Below, piece after piece: positions 43,826 through 53,439 of a stretch of DNA of 64,000 nucleotides (its first letter is position 1; each line of letters opens with the position of its first letter). A program made the translations under genes and the position numbers. The notes under the pieces are model-generated. The model ran no database searches. It saw only the letters and a program-made list of their open reading frames with translations, and was not told the origin of the DNA. The stretch is from the NCBI GenBank assembly GCA_003056425.1, contig PYVY01000007.1, positions 62,001 to 126,000 on the forward strand. The letters are read 5' to 3'. Source of the DNA: Alteromonas indica. GTDB taxonomy: Bacteria > Pseudomonadota > Gammaproteobacteria > Enterobacterales > Alteromonadaceae.

Positions 43826-45219
43826 ATAATTCTGTCCTCTAAACGACATTCGTGAAGCCGGTGGTTGAGTACCGGCTGGTGGCCATCAAAAATACTGCAA
43901 ATCGTCCTGATATAGCGCTTTGCACTGGGATAAACCTGTAATTTATCTTCATCAAGTGTAATTAAATCAACATCAATGAAGGGCATCAAGGCACTAAGCT
44001 CCGAGGCGAAATAGTCCACAAAATCAATCTTGTGTGTTGCATTAAAAGAGGCAAACTCAATGTGTAAGTGACACATGAGGTGCATAATAACGTCACGCCT
44101 TAGCTTATCATCTTGATTAAGCACATAGCCCTTTGCAGTTAATCCACATTGGGCATCCAATCGCGCGTAATAGGCGTTGAGTTCGCCGGGATTTTGCGAG
44201 TACACATCAGGTGTACTACTAATGGCAGACATCCCCAGCCCCAGCAACGTTTTAGTGGGCTCGGTAGTATAGCCCATAAAATTACGGTGAACGGTTTGTT
44301 GCCGATTGGCCCTCGCTAAGGCATCATCTTTTCGGGCAAAATGGTCCATTCCAATCATGCTATAGCCAGCCTCCAGAAGGTTGGCTATAGCCATTTCGTT
44401 AAGCTGAGTGCGGGTTCGTGCATCGGGTAACCAGTGGGTGTGGATACGCCGCTGGGCAGCAAAACGGGCAGGAATATGCGCGTAGCTGAACAACGAAATC
44501 CGGTCGGCCTGCATTGCAATAACGTCGGCTAACGTTGTACTAAAGCTGGTTAGGTTTTGGTGCGGCAATCCATAGATCAAATCAAGGTTAACCGATGCCA
44601 CGCCCAGTGATTTTGCAATACTCACTAATTCATGGATGTGGCGGGTGCTTTGCACTCGGTTTATAGCTTGCTGAACCTGAACATCCGTATCTTGTACACC
44701 AAACGAAATCCGGTTATAGCCTAATTGTACCAGCCAGGCCAGATACGCCCGAGACGTATGCCGGGGATCAAGTTCGATACTTAGTTCTGCCTGCGTATCA
44801 ATGCAAAAATAGTCATCTAACATGGCGCGCAGGCGAGCTTGCTGGGAGACCGATAAAAACCCGGGCGAACCACCCCCTATATGCAGTTGAGTAATCTGAC
44901 AGTCTTTCAACAGGCGATGGCGTTGCACCATTTCTTTGTGTAAATAGTCCAGGTAGCGATCGGCTTTATCATGGTGGCGGGTTACCACTTTATTACACGC
45001 GCAGTAGAAGCACAGGTCATGGCAAAATGGAATATGCACATACAGGGCCGCCGAACCTTCAGGAATAACGGTCTGCGCCATCAAATCTGCATCATCAAAT
45101 GGCGCAAATAAGCCGGCAGTGGGGTAGGAGGTATAACGGGGTACGCGGATATCATCAGCCTCCGGATGCGCGAAGACAGGGGCAGTAGTTATGGCGTTAT
45201 TACGGTTCATGTTTAACAT
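43822..45219 (-). CDS. hemN: Oxygen-independent coproporphyrinogen III oxidase HemN
   Basis: This radical SAM enzyme (about 465 residues) makes protoporphyrinogen IX for heme under low oxygen. Markers are VPRYTSYPTA near the start, the cluster motif CHDLCFYCACNK (CxxxCxxCxC), GGGSP and SIELDPRHTS, and FMGYTTEPTKTLLGLGMSAIS. An in-frame GTG at 45225 is possible, but the ATG at 45219 is better spaced from AAGAG. Another ATG stands at 45210. It is convergent with modC. An inverted repeat lies in its upstream region at 45274-45299. Confidence 0.93.
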   Translation of the reverse strand: MLNMNRNNAITTAPVFAHPEADDIRVPRYTSYPTAGLFAPFDDADLMAQTVIPEGSAALYVHIPFCHDLCFYCACNKVVTRHHDKADRYLDYLHKEMVQRHRLLKDCQITQLHIGGGSPGFLSVSQQARLRAMLDDYFCIDTQAELSIELDPRHTSRAYLAWLVQLGYNRISFGVQDTDVQVQQAINRVQSTRHIHELVSIAKSLGVASVNLDLIYGLPHQNLTSFSTTLADVIAMQADRISLFSYAHIPARFAAQRRIHTHWLPDARTRTQLNEMAIANLLEAGYSMIGMDHFARKDDALARANRQQTVHRNFMGYTTEPTKTLLGLGMSAISSTPDVYSQNPGELNAYYARLDAQCGLTAKGYVLNQDDKLRRDVIMHLMCHLHIEFASFNATHKIDFVDYFASELSALMPFIDVDLITLDEDKLQVYPSAKRYIRTICSIFDGHQPVLNHRLHECRLEDRII

Positions 45220-45273
45220 GATCACGGCTCTTTATCAGGAGTATTAACCTAACATTACGCTATCAGGTGAAGC

Positions 45274-45299
45274 GGTTTATTGATCCAGCCCAATAAACC
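45274..45299. promoter_or_regulatory. Inverted repeat upstream of hemN
   Basis: Perfect 9-bp arms GGTTTATTG and CAATAAACC flank 8 bp, starting 49 bp upstream of the hemN start region. The left arm runs into TTGAT, half of an FNR box, but the ATCAA half is missing. It could be an operator or a small hairpin. Confidence 0.4.
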
Positions 45300-45477
45300 T
45301 TTTGTTACTGCCCAATAAGCGTAGTTTACCTCTGCTGGTAGTGCCAACCGGTTTATCGCAATGACTGCCACGCTCGCTTGCTCAGATAAAATGAATGAAT
45401 GGCGTCATATTCAAAATATCAATTAAACTTATCAGTTGGCTTCACCTAGTATGCTAGAAAAAGCAGGCGCGGTGGTT

Positions 45478-46146
45478 ATGACAGAGATATACCTGGTAAG
45501 GCACGGACAAGCATCGTTCGGACAAGACAACTATGATGTACTGAGCGAGTTGGGCAAACTCCAGGCAAGATGGTTAGGGCAGTGGTTTAACGAGCAGGAA
45601 TTGCATTTTGACGGCCTGTACAGCGGGCAACTGCAACGGCAAATCCACACCCTGAATGCGCTTTCGCAAGCCCAGGGCCAGCCGGTCACTGCCCATATGA
45701 GCGAATTTGATGAGTTTGACTTTATGCAGGTGGTGGGCGCATTTTTAAAGCAATACCCGGGACAGGACCAGCAGGAACAGACCCCACGGTTTTGGTTCAA
45801 GACGCTGGGTAAAAGTATGCAGGCGTGGTCCACAGGCGAGCTGCAGGTGCCGGACACTGCAGAGAGCTGGCATACCTTTGTTCAACGCGTTAAAGAAGGC
45901 CTCAATCAGTTACTCAGCCAAGGGCATAAAAGGGTAGTGGTAGCGACCAGTGGTGGCGTTATCGCCTGTGCTACTGGTTTAACCCTGGGCTTGGGCGCTG
46001 ACAATATTATTAAGCTTAATCTGCAAATTCAAAATACCAGTGTCACCCGTCTTATCGTTAACCCGCACAGTTGGTCCTTGCACAGTTTTAATAGCGTACC
46101 TCATTTAAGCTCGCGTGAACGCGCCCCACACATCACTTATGCGTAA
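45478..46146 (+). CDS. Histidine phosphatase (phosphoglycerate mutase-like) family protein
   Basis: From ATG 45478 the protein begins MTEIYLVRHGQASFG, with the phospho-His RHG motif (residues 8-10). A second catalytic His is not clear; the C-terminal ATSGGVIACATG replaces the usual SHG, which may alter activity. It is about 222 residues long. Upstream in-frame starts at 45436 and 45451 lack Shine-Dalgarno support and would add residues before the conserved first strand. It heads a run with an acyl-CoA dehydrogenase, an ACAD10/11-type kinase and an oxidoreductase, so a phosphate-related role on a pathway metabolite is conceivable. Confidence 0.82.
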   Translation: MTEIYLVRHGQASFGQDNYDVLSELGKLQARWLGQWFNEQELHFDGLYSGQLQRQIHTLNALSQAQGQPVTAHMSEFDEFDFMQVVGAFLKQYPGQDQQEQTPRFWFKTLGKSMQAWSTGELQVPDTAESWHTFVQRVKEGLNQLLSQGHKRVVVATSGGVIACATGLTLGLGADNIIKLNLQIQNTSVTRLIVNPHSWSLHSFNSVPHLSSRERAPHITYA

Positions 46147-46164
46147 GTGAAGGAGATTATCCCT

Positions 46165-47382
46165 ATGCATTTTGAGCATAACGAAAAAACCACAACGCTT
46201 GCCACTCAATTAAATGCATTTATGCAGGAACACGTGTATCCACTGGAAAAGGATTACCATAGTCTGTTCAGCCAACCTCAACACCAGTGGAAGACCCCTT
46301 TAGAATTGGATAGGTTAAAACAATTAGCCAAACAAGCCGGCTTATGGAACTTATTTTTGCCCGAAGAATACCAGCCATACGGAGCAGGATTGTCCAATCT
46401 GGAGTATGCGCCGTTGTGTGAAATTATGGGGCGCGTGCCGTTTAGTGCAGAGATTTTTAACTGCAGTGCCCCGGACACCGGCAATATGGAAGTACTCGCC
46501 AAATATGGTAGCCAGCAGCAGAAGCAACAATGGCTCACCGCATTACTGGAAGGGCAGATACGTTCAGCCTTTGCCATGACGGAACCTGATGTTGCCTCCT
46601 CTGACGCTACCAACATAGAAACCTCAATTGTTCGCCAGGGCGACAACTATGTTATCAATGGGCGTAAGTGGTATACCAGTGGCGCCATGAACCAAAATTG
46701 TAAAATTCTGATCGTTATGGGGAAAACCGATGCTGATGCGCCCCGCCATCAGCAGCAGTCGCAAATCCTGGTGCCAATGGACACGCCGGGGGTCAATGTA
46801 GTCAGGCCGATGTCGGCGATGGGCTATCTGGATGAACCGGTAGGCCATGCCGAAATTCTGTTTGATAATGTATGTGTGCCGGCCAGCAATATTATTCTGG
46901 GTGAAGGCCGCGGATTTGAAATAGCTCAGGGCCGGCTGGGGCCCGGCCGTATACATCATTGTATGCGGCTGATTGGTTGTGCGCAGCGGGCGCTGGATCT
47001 GGCCTGTGAACGGGTGAGTAACCGGGTTGCCTTTGGCCAGCCGCTGGCCAAACAACAATCTGTAAGGGAAAGTATCGCGACCATGCATTGTCAGATAGAA
47101 CAGGCGCGTTTACTGACGTTTAAAGCGGCTGATCAGATGGATCGTTACGGCAACAAAGTAGCCAAAGATATTATTGCTGCCATTAAAATTGTGGCCCCGG
47201 CTATGGCATGCCGTGTTATTGATGAAGCTATACAAATGTTCGGGGCCATGGGGACCAGCCAGGACTCTCCCTTACCGGCAATGTATGCTTATGCCAGAAC
47301 CGTGCGCCTGGCCGATGGGCCAGACCAGGTACATATGATGCAATTAGGCAAGAGCCTGATTGAAAAACAGGCAGGGAGATAA
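46165..47382 (+). CDS. Acyl-CoA dehydrogenase (ACAD10/11-like)
   Basis: The FAD enzyme (405 residues from ATG 46165) has [17 protein letters not shown] (flavin-binding), [43 protein letters not shown] and [18 protein letters not shown] at the C-terminus, a hallmark of the ACAD10/11 group. The start is set by AAGGAG at 46151-46156, 8 nt upstream; the in-frame GTG at 46147 would leave no Shine-Dalgarno sequence. The phosphotransferase gene follows 7 bp after the stop. In ACAD10/11 systems the dehydrogenase domain removes phosphate from 4-phosphoacyl-CoA, which fits this pairing. Confidence 0.9.
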   Translation: MHFEHNEKTTTLATQLNAFMQEHVYPLEKDYHSLFSQPQHQWKTPLELDRLKQLAKQAGLWNLFLPEEYQPYGAGLSNLEYAPLCEIMGRVPFSAEIFNCSAPDTGNMEVLAKYGSQQQKQQWLTALLEGQIRSAFAMTEPDVASSDATNIETSIVRQGDNYVINGRKWYTSGAMNQNCKILIVMGKTDADAPRHQQQSQILVPMDTPGVNVVRPMSAMGYLDEPVGHAEILFDNVCVPASNIILGEGRGFEIAQGRLGPGRIHHCMRLIGCAQRALDLACERVSNRVAFGQPLAKQQSVRESIATMHCQIEQARLLTFKAADQMDRYGNKVAKDIIAAIKIVAPAMACRVIDEAIQMFGAMGTSQDSPLPAMYAYARTVRLADGPDQVHMMQLGKSLIEKQAGR

Positions 47383-47389
47383 CCCTAAT

Positions 47390-48433
47390 ATGAAAGTCAG
47401 TCAGTTAGACGTGGCAACGCTTAACCGCTACCTGAAGCTGCATGTGCCGGCAATCGGTGCTATCACCGAATATCAAAAATTCAGCGGGGGGCAATCAAAT
47501 CCAACTTTTTTACTTACCACCACGGCAGGACAGTTCGTATTGCGTCGGCAACCGCCGGGCGCACTGCTAAAATCGGCCCATGCGGTAGACCGTGAATATA
47601 CCGTGATGGCGGCTTTACAACATACCGCTGTGCCCGTACCGGATATGCTGCATTTGTGCCAGGACACCACTATTATCGGTAGTATGTTTTTTATCATGCA
47701 ATTTGTAGCGGGGCAGATTTACTGGAACGCCGCGCTGCCAGAGATAAAAACTAACGCCACTCGCAAGCATATGTACGATGCGATGAACCAGACGCTGGCT
47801 GCCTTGCACGATGTCAACCCAAGCGCAGTAGGGCTGGCAGATTACGGGAAAGCAGGTGACTATTTTCATCGTCAGGTAGAACGCTGGACCGGTCAGTATC
47901 GGGCCTCGCAAACTCAACCTATCGCACAGATGGACAGTTTGATTGATTATCTTGCACAAAACCTGCCGGCTGATGATGGCCAGGTTGCATTGGTACACGG
48001 TGATTATCGGCTGGATAATATGATGTTCAGTCACGCCCCACAACCTAACGTCATGGCGATACTGGATTGGGAACTCTCTACCCTGGGTCATCCGTTTGCC
48101 GATTTGGCTTACCAGTGTATGCAACTGCGGTTGCCAGCAACGTTGCCACAGGCGCCCGGTTTAGGTGGTTTGGACCGCACCGCCTTGGGGATCCCCGGCG
48201 AGCGAGAGTATGTCCAGGCTTATTGCCAACGCCGAAACCTCGAACCCATAGAGCACTGGTCGTTTTACCTGGCGTTTAGCTTCTTTCGTTTGGCCGCTAT
48301 ACTGCAGGGGGTCGTCAAACGTGGCATGGACGGTAATGCCTCCAGTGACCAAGCCCGCCACTTGGGCAGTATGGTTGCGCCCTTGGCTGATATGGCTTTA
48401 CAGGTAATAAATAAGGACACCCGCTATGAATAA
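47390..48433 (+). CDS. Aminoglycoside phosphotransferase-fold kinase (ACAD10/11 N-terminal type)
   Basis: The 347-residue kinase-like protein has FSGGQSNPTFLL (glycine-rich loop), FVLRRQPPGALLKSAHAVDREY with the ATP-binding Lys/Arg region and Glu, the catalytic loop VHGDYRLDNMMF and AILDWELSTLGHPFADL with the metal-binding Asp. This is the phosphotransferase type fused to the dehydrogenase in animal ACAD10/11 and separate in bacterial levulinate/4-hydroxyacid pathways (LvaA-like). Predicted substrate: a 4-hydroxyacyl-CoA. The ATG at 47390 is preferred over a TTG at 47360 inside the dehydrogenase gene. It overlaps the next gene by 8 nt. Confidence 0.88.
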   Translation: MKVSQLDVATLNRYLKLHVPAIGAITEYQKFSGGQSNPTFLLTTTAGQFVLRRQPPGALLKSAHAVDREYTVMAALQHTAVPVPDMLHLCQDTTIIGSMFFIMQFVAGQIYWNAALPEIKTNATRKHMYDAMNQTLAALHDVNPSAVGLADYGKAGDYFHRQVERWTGQYRASQTQPIAQMDSLIDYLAQNLPADDGQVALVHGDYRLDNMMFSHAPQPNVMAILDWELSTLGHPFADLAYQCMQLRLPATLPQAPGLGGLDRTALGIPGEREYVQAYCQRRNLEPIEHWSFYLAFSFFRLAAILQGVVKRGMDGNASSDQARHLGSMVAPLADMALQVINKDTRYE

Positions 48434-49421
48434 CCTGCCAACCCATATGCAAGCGGTTCGGTGCCATGCTTTTGGCCCGGTGGATAGCCTTGCAATTGAC
48501 GAGGTAGCCATACCTGAGCCAGGGCCTGATGAGATTATTGTGCAGAACCAGGCTTGTGGCGTTAACTTTCCGGATGCCTTGCTGGTGCAGGGCTTGTACC
48601 AGCTAAAGCCAGCTTTTCCGTTTATTCCAGGTTGCGAAGTTGCCGGCGTGGTAAGCGCGGTGGGCAGCAAGGTCACCCATCTAGCGGTTGGCCAGAAAGT
48701 GGCGGCGGTATGCCAGTTGGGCGGGTTTGCTCAGTATGTGGCAGTACCCGCTGGGCAAGCCATGCCGCTACCTGATTTTATCCCGGCCACCGAAGCCGCC
48801 GCCCTTATCACCGCCCATGCCACGGCTCACCATGCATTAAAACAACGCGCTAACCTGCAAGCGGGTGAAACCCTGGTCGTGACCGGCGCCGCCGGCGGCA
48901 CTGGCCTGGCGGCGGTGCAAATTGGTAAAGCCATGGGAGCCAGAGTCATTGCAGTGTGTTCTACCGACGAAAAATTGGCTTTAGCGAAAGCCAATGGGGC
49001 CGATGAAGGGATAAATTATACTGAGCAAGACTTTAAAGCGCAGCTTAAAGCATTAACCGGAGGTCGCGGGGCTGACGTGGTGTATGAATGTGTGGGGGGC
49101 GAGGCGTTTGAGGTGCTTAGCCGCGCTATGGCCTGGCAGGGTAGATTACTGGTCGTTGGCTTCGCCAGTGGAAATATTCCGACTTTACCGGTAAATCTGG
49201 CCTTGGTAAAAGGTTATTCGCTGGTGGGAGTGTTTTGGGGAGTCTTTACGCAAAAATCCCCCGCTGTATTTATGCAAAATATGCAAGAGCTTATCGGCTG
49301 GTATCAGCAGCAAAAGGTAAAAGTAGTTGTCGATGGTACTTACGCATTAGCTGATTGCGCGCAGGCATTGCAAAAGCTGGTGGACCGTAAAGTAAAGGGT
49401 AAGGTGGTGCTGCTACCTTAA
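48426..49421 (+). CDS. NADPH:quinone oxidoreductase (medium-chain dehydrogenase family)
   Basis: The 331-residue protein has the quinone-oxidoreductase pattern without zinc-ligand cysteines: CGVNFPDALLVQGLYQLKPAFPF, then PGCEVAGVVSAVG, the nucleotide fold VTGAAGGTGLAAVQIGKAMGA and the family's ADVVYECVGG. It reduces quinones or enoyl-type carbonyls with NADPH. It overlaps the kinase gene by 8 nt, so it belongs to the same operon. A strong terminator lies 52 bp beyond the stop. Confidence 0.9.
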   Translation: MNNLPTHMQAVRCHAFGPVDSLAIDEVAIPEPGPDEIIVQNQACGVNFPDALLVQGLYQLKPAFPFIPGCEVAGVVSAVGSKVTHLAVGQKVAAVCQLGGFAQYVAVPAGQAMPLPDFIPATEAAALITAHATAHHALKQRANLQAGETLVVTGAAGGTGLAAVQIGKAMGARVIAVCSTDEKLALAKANGADEGINYTEQDFKAQLKALTGGRGADVVYECVGGEAFEVLSRAMAWQGRLLVVGFASGNIPTLPVNLALVKGYSLVGVFWGVFTQKSPAVFMQNMQELIGWYQQQKVKVVVDGTYALADCAQALQKLVDRKVKGKVVLLP

Positions 49422-49472
49422 ACAGCTGCGTCGTGTTCAACCCAAGTATCATCATAGGTAAATTAGTCACCA

Positions 49473-49500
49473 AAAAAAGGCCCATTCATGGGCCTTTTTT
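49473..49500. terminator. Bidirectional rho-independent terminator
   Basis: A 12-bp stem (six A/T pairs plus GGCCCA with TGGGCC) closes on TTCA and is flanked by A and T runs. It ends the 45478-49421 operon and can also end leftward transcription of the SDR gene. Confidence 0.9.
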
Positions 49501-49522
49501 ACCTGGCGACAAAGCTGGCAGA

Positions 49523-49550
49523 TTATTGCTGGCAGGTTATTGCTGGCAGG
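49523..49550. repeat. 14-bp tandem duplication
   Basis: TTATTGCTGGCAGG occurs twice back to back, with a partial third copy (CTGGCAG) just upstream. Confidence 0.8.
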
Positions 49551-49861
49551 TAAAATTGTTGGTTTGGCGAACCCGGTCTGATAACGATAAAATTGGCATT
49601 ACCTTGGTTAACTGAATGGTCCGGAATGAGGCCACAAGGCTACACGATAGGCCCTGTTTTTGTTAACGTCGGCAAACGCTCATAGTTAACAATGTTTAAC
49701 ACCAGGTTGCCAGCCAACCGCTTATACCAGAGTATTGGGTGGTATACGAATACGCTATGGTATTACAAAGACAGAACGGGTAATCAGTTAGCCCGGTCTA
49801 TCGAAACGCTCTGCAAAGAGCGCCAAGGGTTATATAAGCATCTACAGCTTTGCACCTTTGC

Positions 49862-50629
49862 TTACCAAGCGCTCATGCCGCCATCCAGTGCAATAGCCTG
49901 GCCATTCATAAAACTGTTTCCAGGGGAAAGCATCAGTACCATGGTGTTAACCACTTCCATAGGCTCTGCCATGCGCTTCATCGGGCTACCAATGGCCAGC
50001 TGCGCTCTGCTTTCATCCGTGGTGAACCCGCCTAACGTTAATAGGTTCGTGGGACTGAAAAATGGGCAGATAGCATTTACCCGAACATTCTTACGGCCAT
50101 ACTCCACTGCCGCAGTTTTAGTAATACCGGTTACCCCGTGTTTTGCTGCAGCGTAGGGTGCGGCTTTGGGCGCGCCGCCCAGCCCAGCCATAGAACTGAC
50201 ATTTAACACATGTCCTTTGCCATTGGCCAGCATCGCAGGAATCTGGTGTTTCATGCCAAATAATACGCCTTTAAGGTTAACAGCTAACTGTTGGTCAATA
50301 ATCTCTTCGGTCATAGTATGCAAGGCGCCCGGGGTATGGGCCACACCGGCATTATTCACCGCAATATCAACCTGGCCATAGCTATCCAGAGCCAGCTTAA
50401 CGAGGGCCTCACTGGTCTTTTCTTTGGCAATATCGCCGGGCATGCTGACCACATCAGCATTGGCTTCACGCAAGTCTTTTACCGCCGCGGCCAGTTTTTC
50501 TTCGTGTATATCGGATAACACTAATTTACAGCCGCGATAGGCTAAAGCGTCTGCCAGTAACCGCCCAAAGCCATCAGCGGCGCCGGTTATTATGGCCACC
50601 TGGCCTTGAAAATTTAACAATGGATCCAT
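49862..50629 (-). CDS. Short-chain dehydrogenase/reductase
   Basis: The 255-residue classical SDR has TGAADGFG (cofactor loop, about 16-23), NNAG (about 92-95), the catalytic Ser in VSSMAG and YAAAK, and a LDGG C-terminal motif. It oxidises or reduces an alcohol or ketone with NAD(P), possibly a 3-hydroxyacyl-CoA given its neighbours. It is divergent from the large acyl-CoA dehydrogenase gene with a 257 bp spacer. Confidence 0.92.
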   Translation of the reverse strand: MDPLLNFQGQVAIITGAADGFGRLLADALAYRGCKLVLSDIHEEKLAAAVKDLREANADVVSMPGDIAKEKTSEALVKLALDSYGQVDIAVNNAGVAHTPGALHTMTEEIIDQQLAVNLKGVLFGMKHQIPAMLANGKGHVLNVSSMAGLGGAPKAAPYAAAKHGVTGITKTAAVEYGRKNVRVNAICPFFSPTNLLTLGGFTTDESRAQLAIGSPMKRMAEPMEVVNTMVLMLSPGNSFMNGQAIALDGGMSAW

Positions 50630-50886
50630 CTGCTACTCCGTATTTTCAGGGTTATTATGCCAACAATTAATACGACTAAGGTAAATGATGTCAATCTTAA
50701 CACCGCAGTATAAACCGCCCTTAGGGCCGTTCCCTCGGCCTGTATCACCTGCTGGCGCGCTGTATTAAATATAGTGATAGTCAGTTATCAGCCCAATCAA
50801 CTTGGCCGATTGGCCTGGCTTACTTAGTATCAATGTTCTTAGCTGACCTTGTCAGACCAGTTATTTGCATTTAAGGCAGGACATCG

Positions 50887-52680
50887 ATGGAAAATTACCA
50901 ATCTCCGCAACGTGACGCGCAATTTGTCGCTTATGAACTTTTTGATTTCCAGACTCACTACGATAAGTTGGGGTTTGCGGATGTATCAGCAGATCTGGTG
51001 AAGGCTATTCATACCGAAGCCGCTAAGTTTGCCGACAATATTCTGGCTCCGATCAACCAAGTTGGGGATCAGCAAGGCTGTACCTGGAGTGATGGGTCGG
51101 TAACTACCCCTAAAGGCTTTAAAGAAGCATACCAGCAATATGTGCAAGGCGGCTGGCCAAGCATGTCTCATCCTGAAGCATTTGGCGGCCAGGGCTTACC
51201 TTATTCGCTGGCGACTTCTATTGCAGAATACTTCTCCGGCGCTAACCATGCCTGGGCTATGTATCCAGGTTTGTCACAAGGCTGTATCTCAACGATTTTA
51301 ACCCATGGTAGTGACACGCAGAAAAACCGGTTTTTGCCTAAGCTAATTGAGGGCCAGTGGAGCGGTACCATGTGTCTGACCGAAGCCCACTGTGGTTCCG
51401 ATCTGGGGTTGCTGCGATGCAAAGCGCAGCCAAACGAAGATGGCTCCTATGCCATCAGTGGTACAAAAATATTTATCTCAGCCGGCGAGCACGATTTTAC
51501 CGATAACATTGTGCATATTGTATTGGCCCGCCTGCCTGATGCTCCCGCCGGAACTAAGGGTATTTCTCTGTTTATTGTACCTAAGTTTAATGTTAGCGAA
51601 GACGGTGAAGTGACTGACCGGAATGGAGTGACATGCGGCAGTATTGAACACAAAATGGGGATCAATGGCAGCGCCACCTGTGTGATTAATTTCGATAATG
51701 CCACCGGCTATCTTATTGGTGCCGAGAATCGTGGCTTAAACTGTATGTTTACCTTTATGAATATTGCCCGTATTGGCACCGGATTGGAGGGGATGGCGGC
51801 CAGTGAGGCAGCCTTACAAGGGGCGCTACGCTATGCAAAAGATCGCGTACAGTTTCGTTCACCTACTCAACGTGACGGCAGTGCCGCCGCCGATGAGATT
51901 ATTGTTCACCCCGATGTGCGCAGAATGTTATTAACGCAAAAAGCGTTTGCCGAGGGCGGCCGGGCACTGGCTTACCACTGTATGCAACAGGTTGACGTGT
52001 TGCAACATGCCAAGGATCCCCAGGAACAACAGTTGGCTGAATCTAAGCTGGCACTGTTAACGCCTATTGTAAAAGCTTTTTTAACGGAAACGGCCCAGGA
52101 AGCCACTAGCTACGGTATTCAAATTTATGGCGGCCATGGTTATGTCAGCGAGTGGGGGATGGAACAGCTGGCCCGCGATACACGGATTAGTACATTGTAT
52201 GAAGGTACTACCGGTATCCAATCTTTAGATTTACTAGGCCGTAAGGTGCTAGGCTCAAATGGCGAATTACTGGGTATCTTTTTAGCCGAAATTACCTCCT
52301 TCTGTGATAAATTCGATGGCGATGAACTGCAGCTACGCTGGCGTGACGCATTACTTGGCTATACTCAGCAGTGGCAACAGCTTACCGGGCAGGTTGCTAA
52401 ACAAGCTGCTACCAATCCGGATGAGCTGGGCGCAGCATCGGTGGATTATCTGATGTACTCAGGTTATGTCACGTTTGCGTATTACTGGCTCCGGATGGCA
52501 CAAACCGCCAGTCAAAACATAGCTCAGGGCTCGACCGAAAAAGACTTTTATCAGGGAAAAATAGAAACCGCCCGATTTTATTTTGACCGATTGTTGCCAC
52601 GTAGCCAGGCGCATGCTGCCGGTATTACCGCCGGGGCGGCCAGCTTGATGTCGATTGGCGAAGATATGTTTAAGGCTTGA
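50887..52680 (+). CDS. Acyl-CoA dehydrogenase, large (C-terminal domain) type
   Basis: The 597-residue FAD enzyme belongs to the long bacterial group. Markers are PSMSHPEAFGGQGLP, MCLTEAHCGSDLGLLR, SGTKIFISAGEHD, QIYGGHGYVSEWGMEQLARD and the catalytic Glu in LYEGTTGIQSLDLLGRK. A C-terminal extension (about 470-597) is typical. It introduces a 2,3-double bond in acyl-CoA during beta-oxidation. AGGA lies 5 nt before the ATG. It is monocistronic, followed by hairpins and a terminator at 52769. Confidence 0.93.
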   Translation: MENYQSPQRDAQFVAYELFDFQTHYDKLGFADVSADLVKAIHTEAAKFADNILAPINQVGDQQGCTWSDGSVTTPKGFKEAYQQYVQGGWPSMSHPEAFGGQGLPYSLATSIAEYFSGANHAWAMYPGLSQGCISTILTHGSDTQKNRFLPKLIEGQWSGTMCLTEAHCGSDLGLLRCKAQPNEDGSYAISGTKIFISAGEHDFTDNIVHIVLARLPDAPAGTKGISLFIVPKFNVSEDGEVTDRNGVTCGSIEHKMGINGSATCVINFDNATGYLIGAENRGLNCMFTFMNIARIGTGLEGMAASEAALQGALRYAKDRVQFRSPTQRDGSAAADEIIVHPDVRRMLLTQKAFAEGGRALAYHCMQQVDVLQHAKDPQEQQLAESKLALLTPIVKAFLTETAQEATSYGIQIYGGHGYVSEWGMEQLARDTRISTLYEGTTGIQSLDLLGRKVLGSNGELLGIFLAEITSFCDKFDGDELQLRWRDALLGYTQQWQQLTGQVAKQAATNPDELGAASVDYLMYSGYVTFAYYWLRMAQTASQNIAQGSTEKDFYQGKIETARFYFDRLLPRSQAHAAGITAGAASLMSIGEDMFKA

Positions 52681-52768
52681 TTATACCTGCTAACGCCGCA
52701 GACCCGGCGGCGCAATTGCGGTGCTTGCCCATTGAAAATACGTGGACTGGTAGCCGAAATGTCCCGAT

Positions 52769-52795
52769 AAAAGCGCCCTTGTGGTGCTTTTTGAG
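52769..52795 (+). terminator. Rho-independent terminator after the acyl-CoA dehydrogenase gene
   Basis: A 9-bp stem (AAAAGCGCC with GGTGCTTTT, one G-U) has a 5-nt loop and ends in TTTTT, 89 bp after the stop. A GC hairpin without a T-run precedes it at 52694-52712. Confidence 0.6.
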
Positions 52796-53079
52796 GTTTT
52801 CGGGTAAGCCTTACCCGGAGCATGCCCTTGATACAATAAATAGTCAAACTCCTTATTGGCCGGTGCTGTAGTACCGGCAAATGGCGATGCAACACGCGGC
52901 TCACTCGTACATAAAGTGTTACCGCTTCATCTTATTAAAGGTGCAGGGATGAATTGAAGGTGAGGACTAACCGAAAGCTGCCACGGCCAGCCGGCTAATA
53001 ATGCATACGGAAATATTTGCGCGCTATCGTTGCTACGCTATAGCTTTGCTCACCCATAGCCTTGCGGACTATCGCCTGG

Positions 53080-53169
53080 ATCTTCAGCGCCCGGATTTTC
53101 AGCATCTGGGCTTTCAGCAGCTGGTTTTTCAACTGCTGGTTTTCCACCGCTTGAAATTTCACCACTTAG
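53080..53169. repeat. 15-bp degenerate tandem repeat, six units
   Basis: Units begin at 53080, 53095, 53110, 53125, 53140 and 53155, with rough consensus TTTTCAGCNGCTGG plus one base. The minus strand reads them as five-residue repeats of the type ExPxA (PAVEKPAAESPDAENPG) ending in a stop, with no start codon upstream. It may be the relic of a repeat protein. Confidence 0.7.
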
Positions 53170-53439
53170 TGCTAACCCGTTTTACTTATTATACTGCATA
53201 TGCGTGTCGACACTGTCAGCAGCCCATATAACGAGGGCCGATAAGCTCGTCCTTACCGGCCAGCTAGTTTATAAGCTGAACATGTGATGTTTAAAGTGCT
53301 ATGGCAAGCCAGTAACGCTGAGCGCAAAAGTTGCATTGAACTACTTGTTTAGCCGCTGCCAGCTAGCGCGTGCCACCGGAATCTAAGATTGTTAAACGAG
53401 CATAGCTACAGGGTGATTTTAATACGCCGGGCTACGTTT

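Larger units (their letters stand above)
49422..49861. other. 440-bp gene-free stretch between convergent units
   Basis: It contains the terminator at 49473-49500 and a 14-bp tandem duplication at 49523-49550. A plus-strand reading frame from 49692 is antisense to the SDR gene over most of its length and shows no family pattern. Nothing else is supported. Confidence 0.6.

Noticed and set aside
49692..50156. 154-residue plus-strand ORF
   Set aside because: Mostly antisense to the SDR gene, whose catalytic motifs are intact.
53001..53231. 76-residue plus-strand ORF with FxxL repeats
   Set aside because: The repeats come from the 15-bp DNA repeat; there is no Shine-Dalgarno sequence or family, and another frame of the same repeat looks equally coherent.
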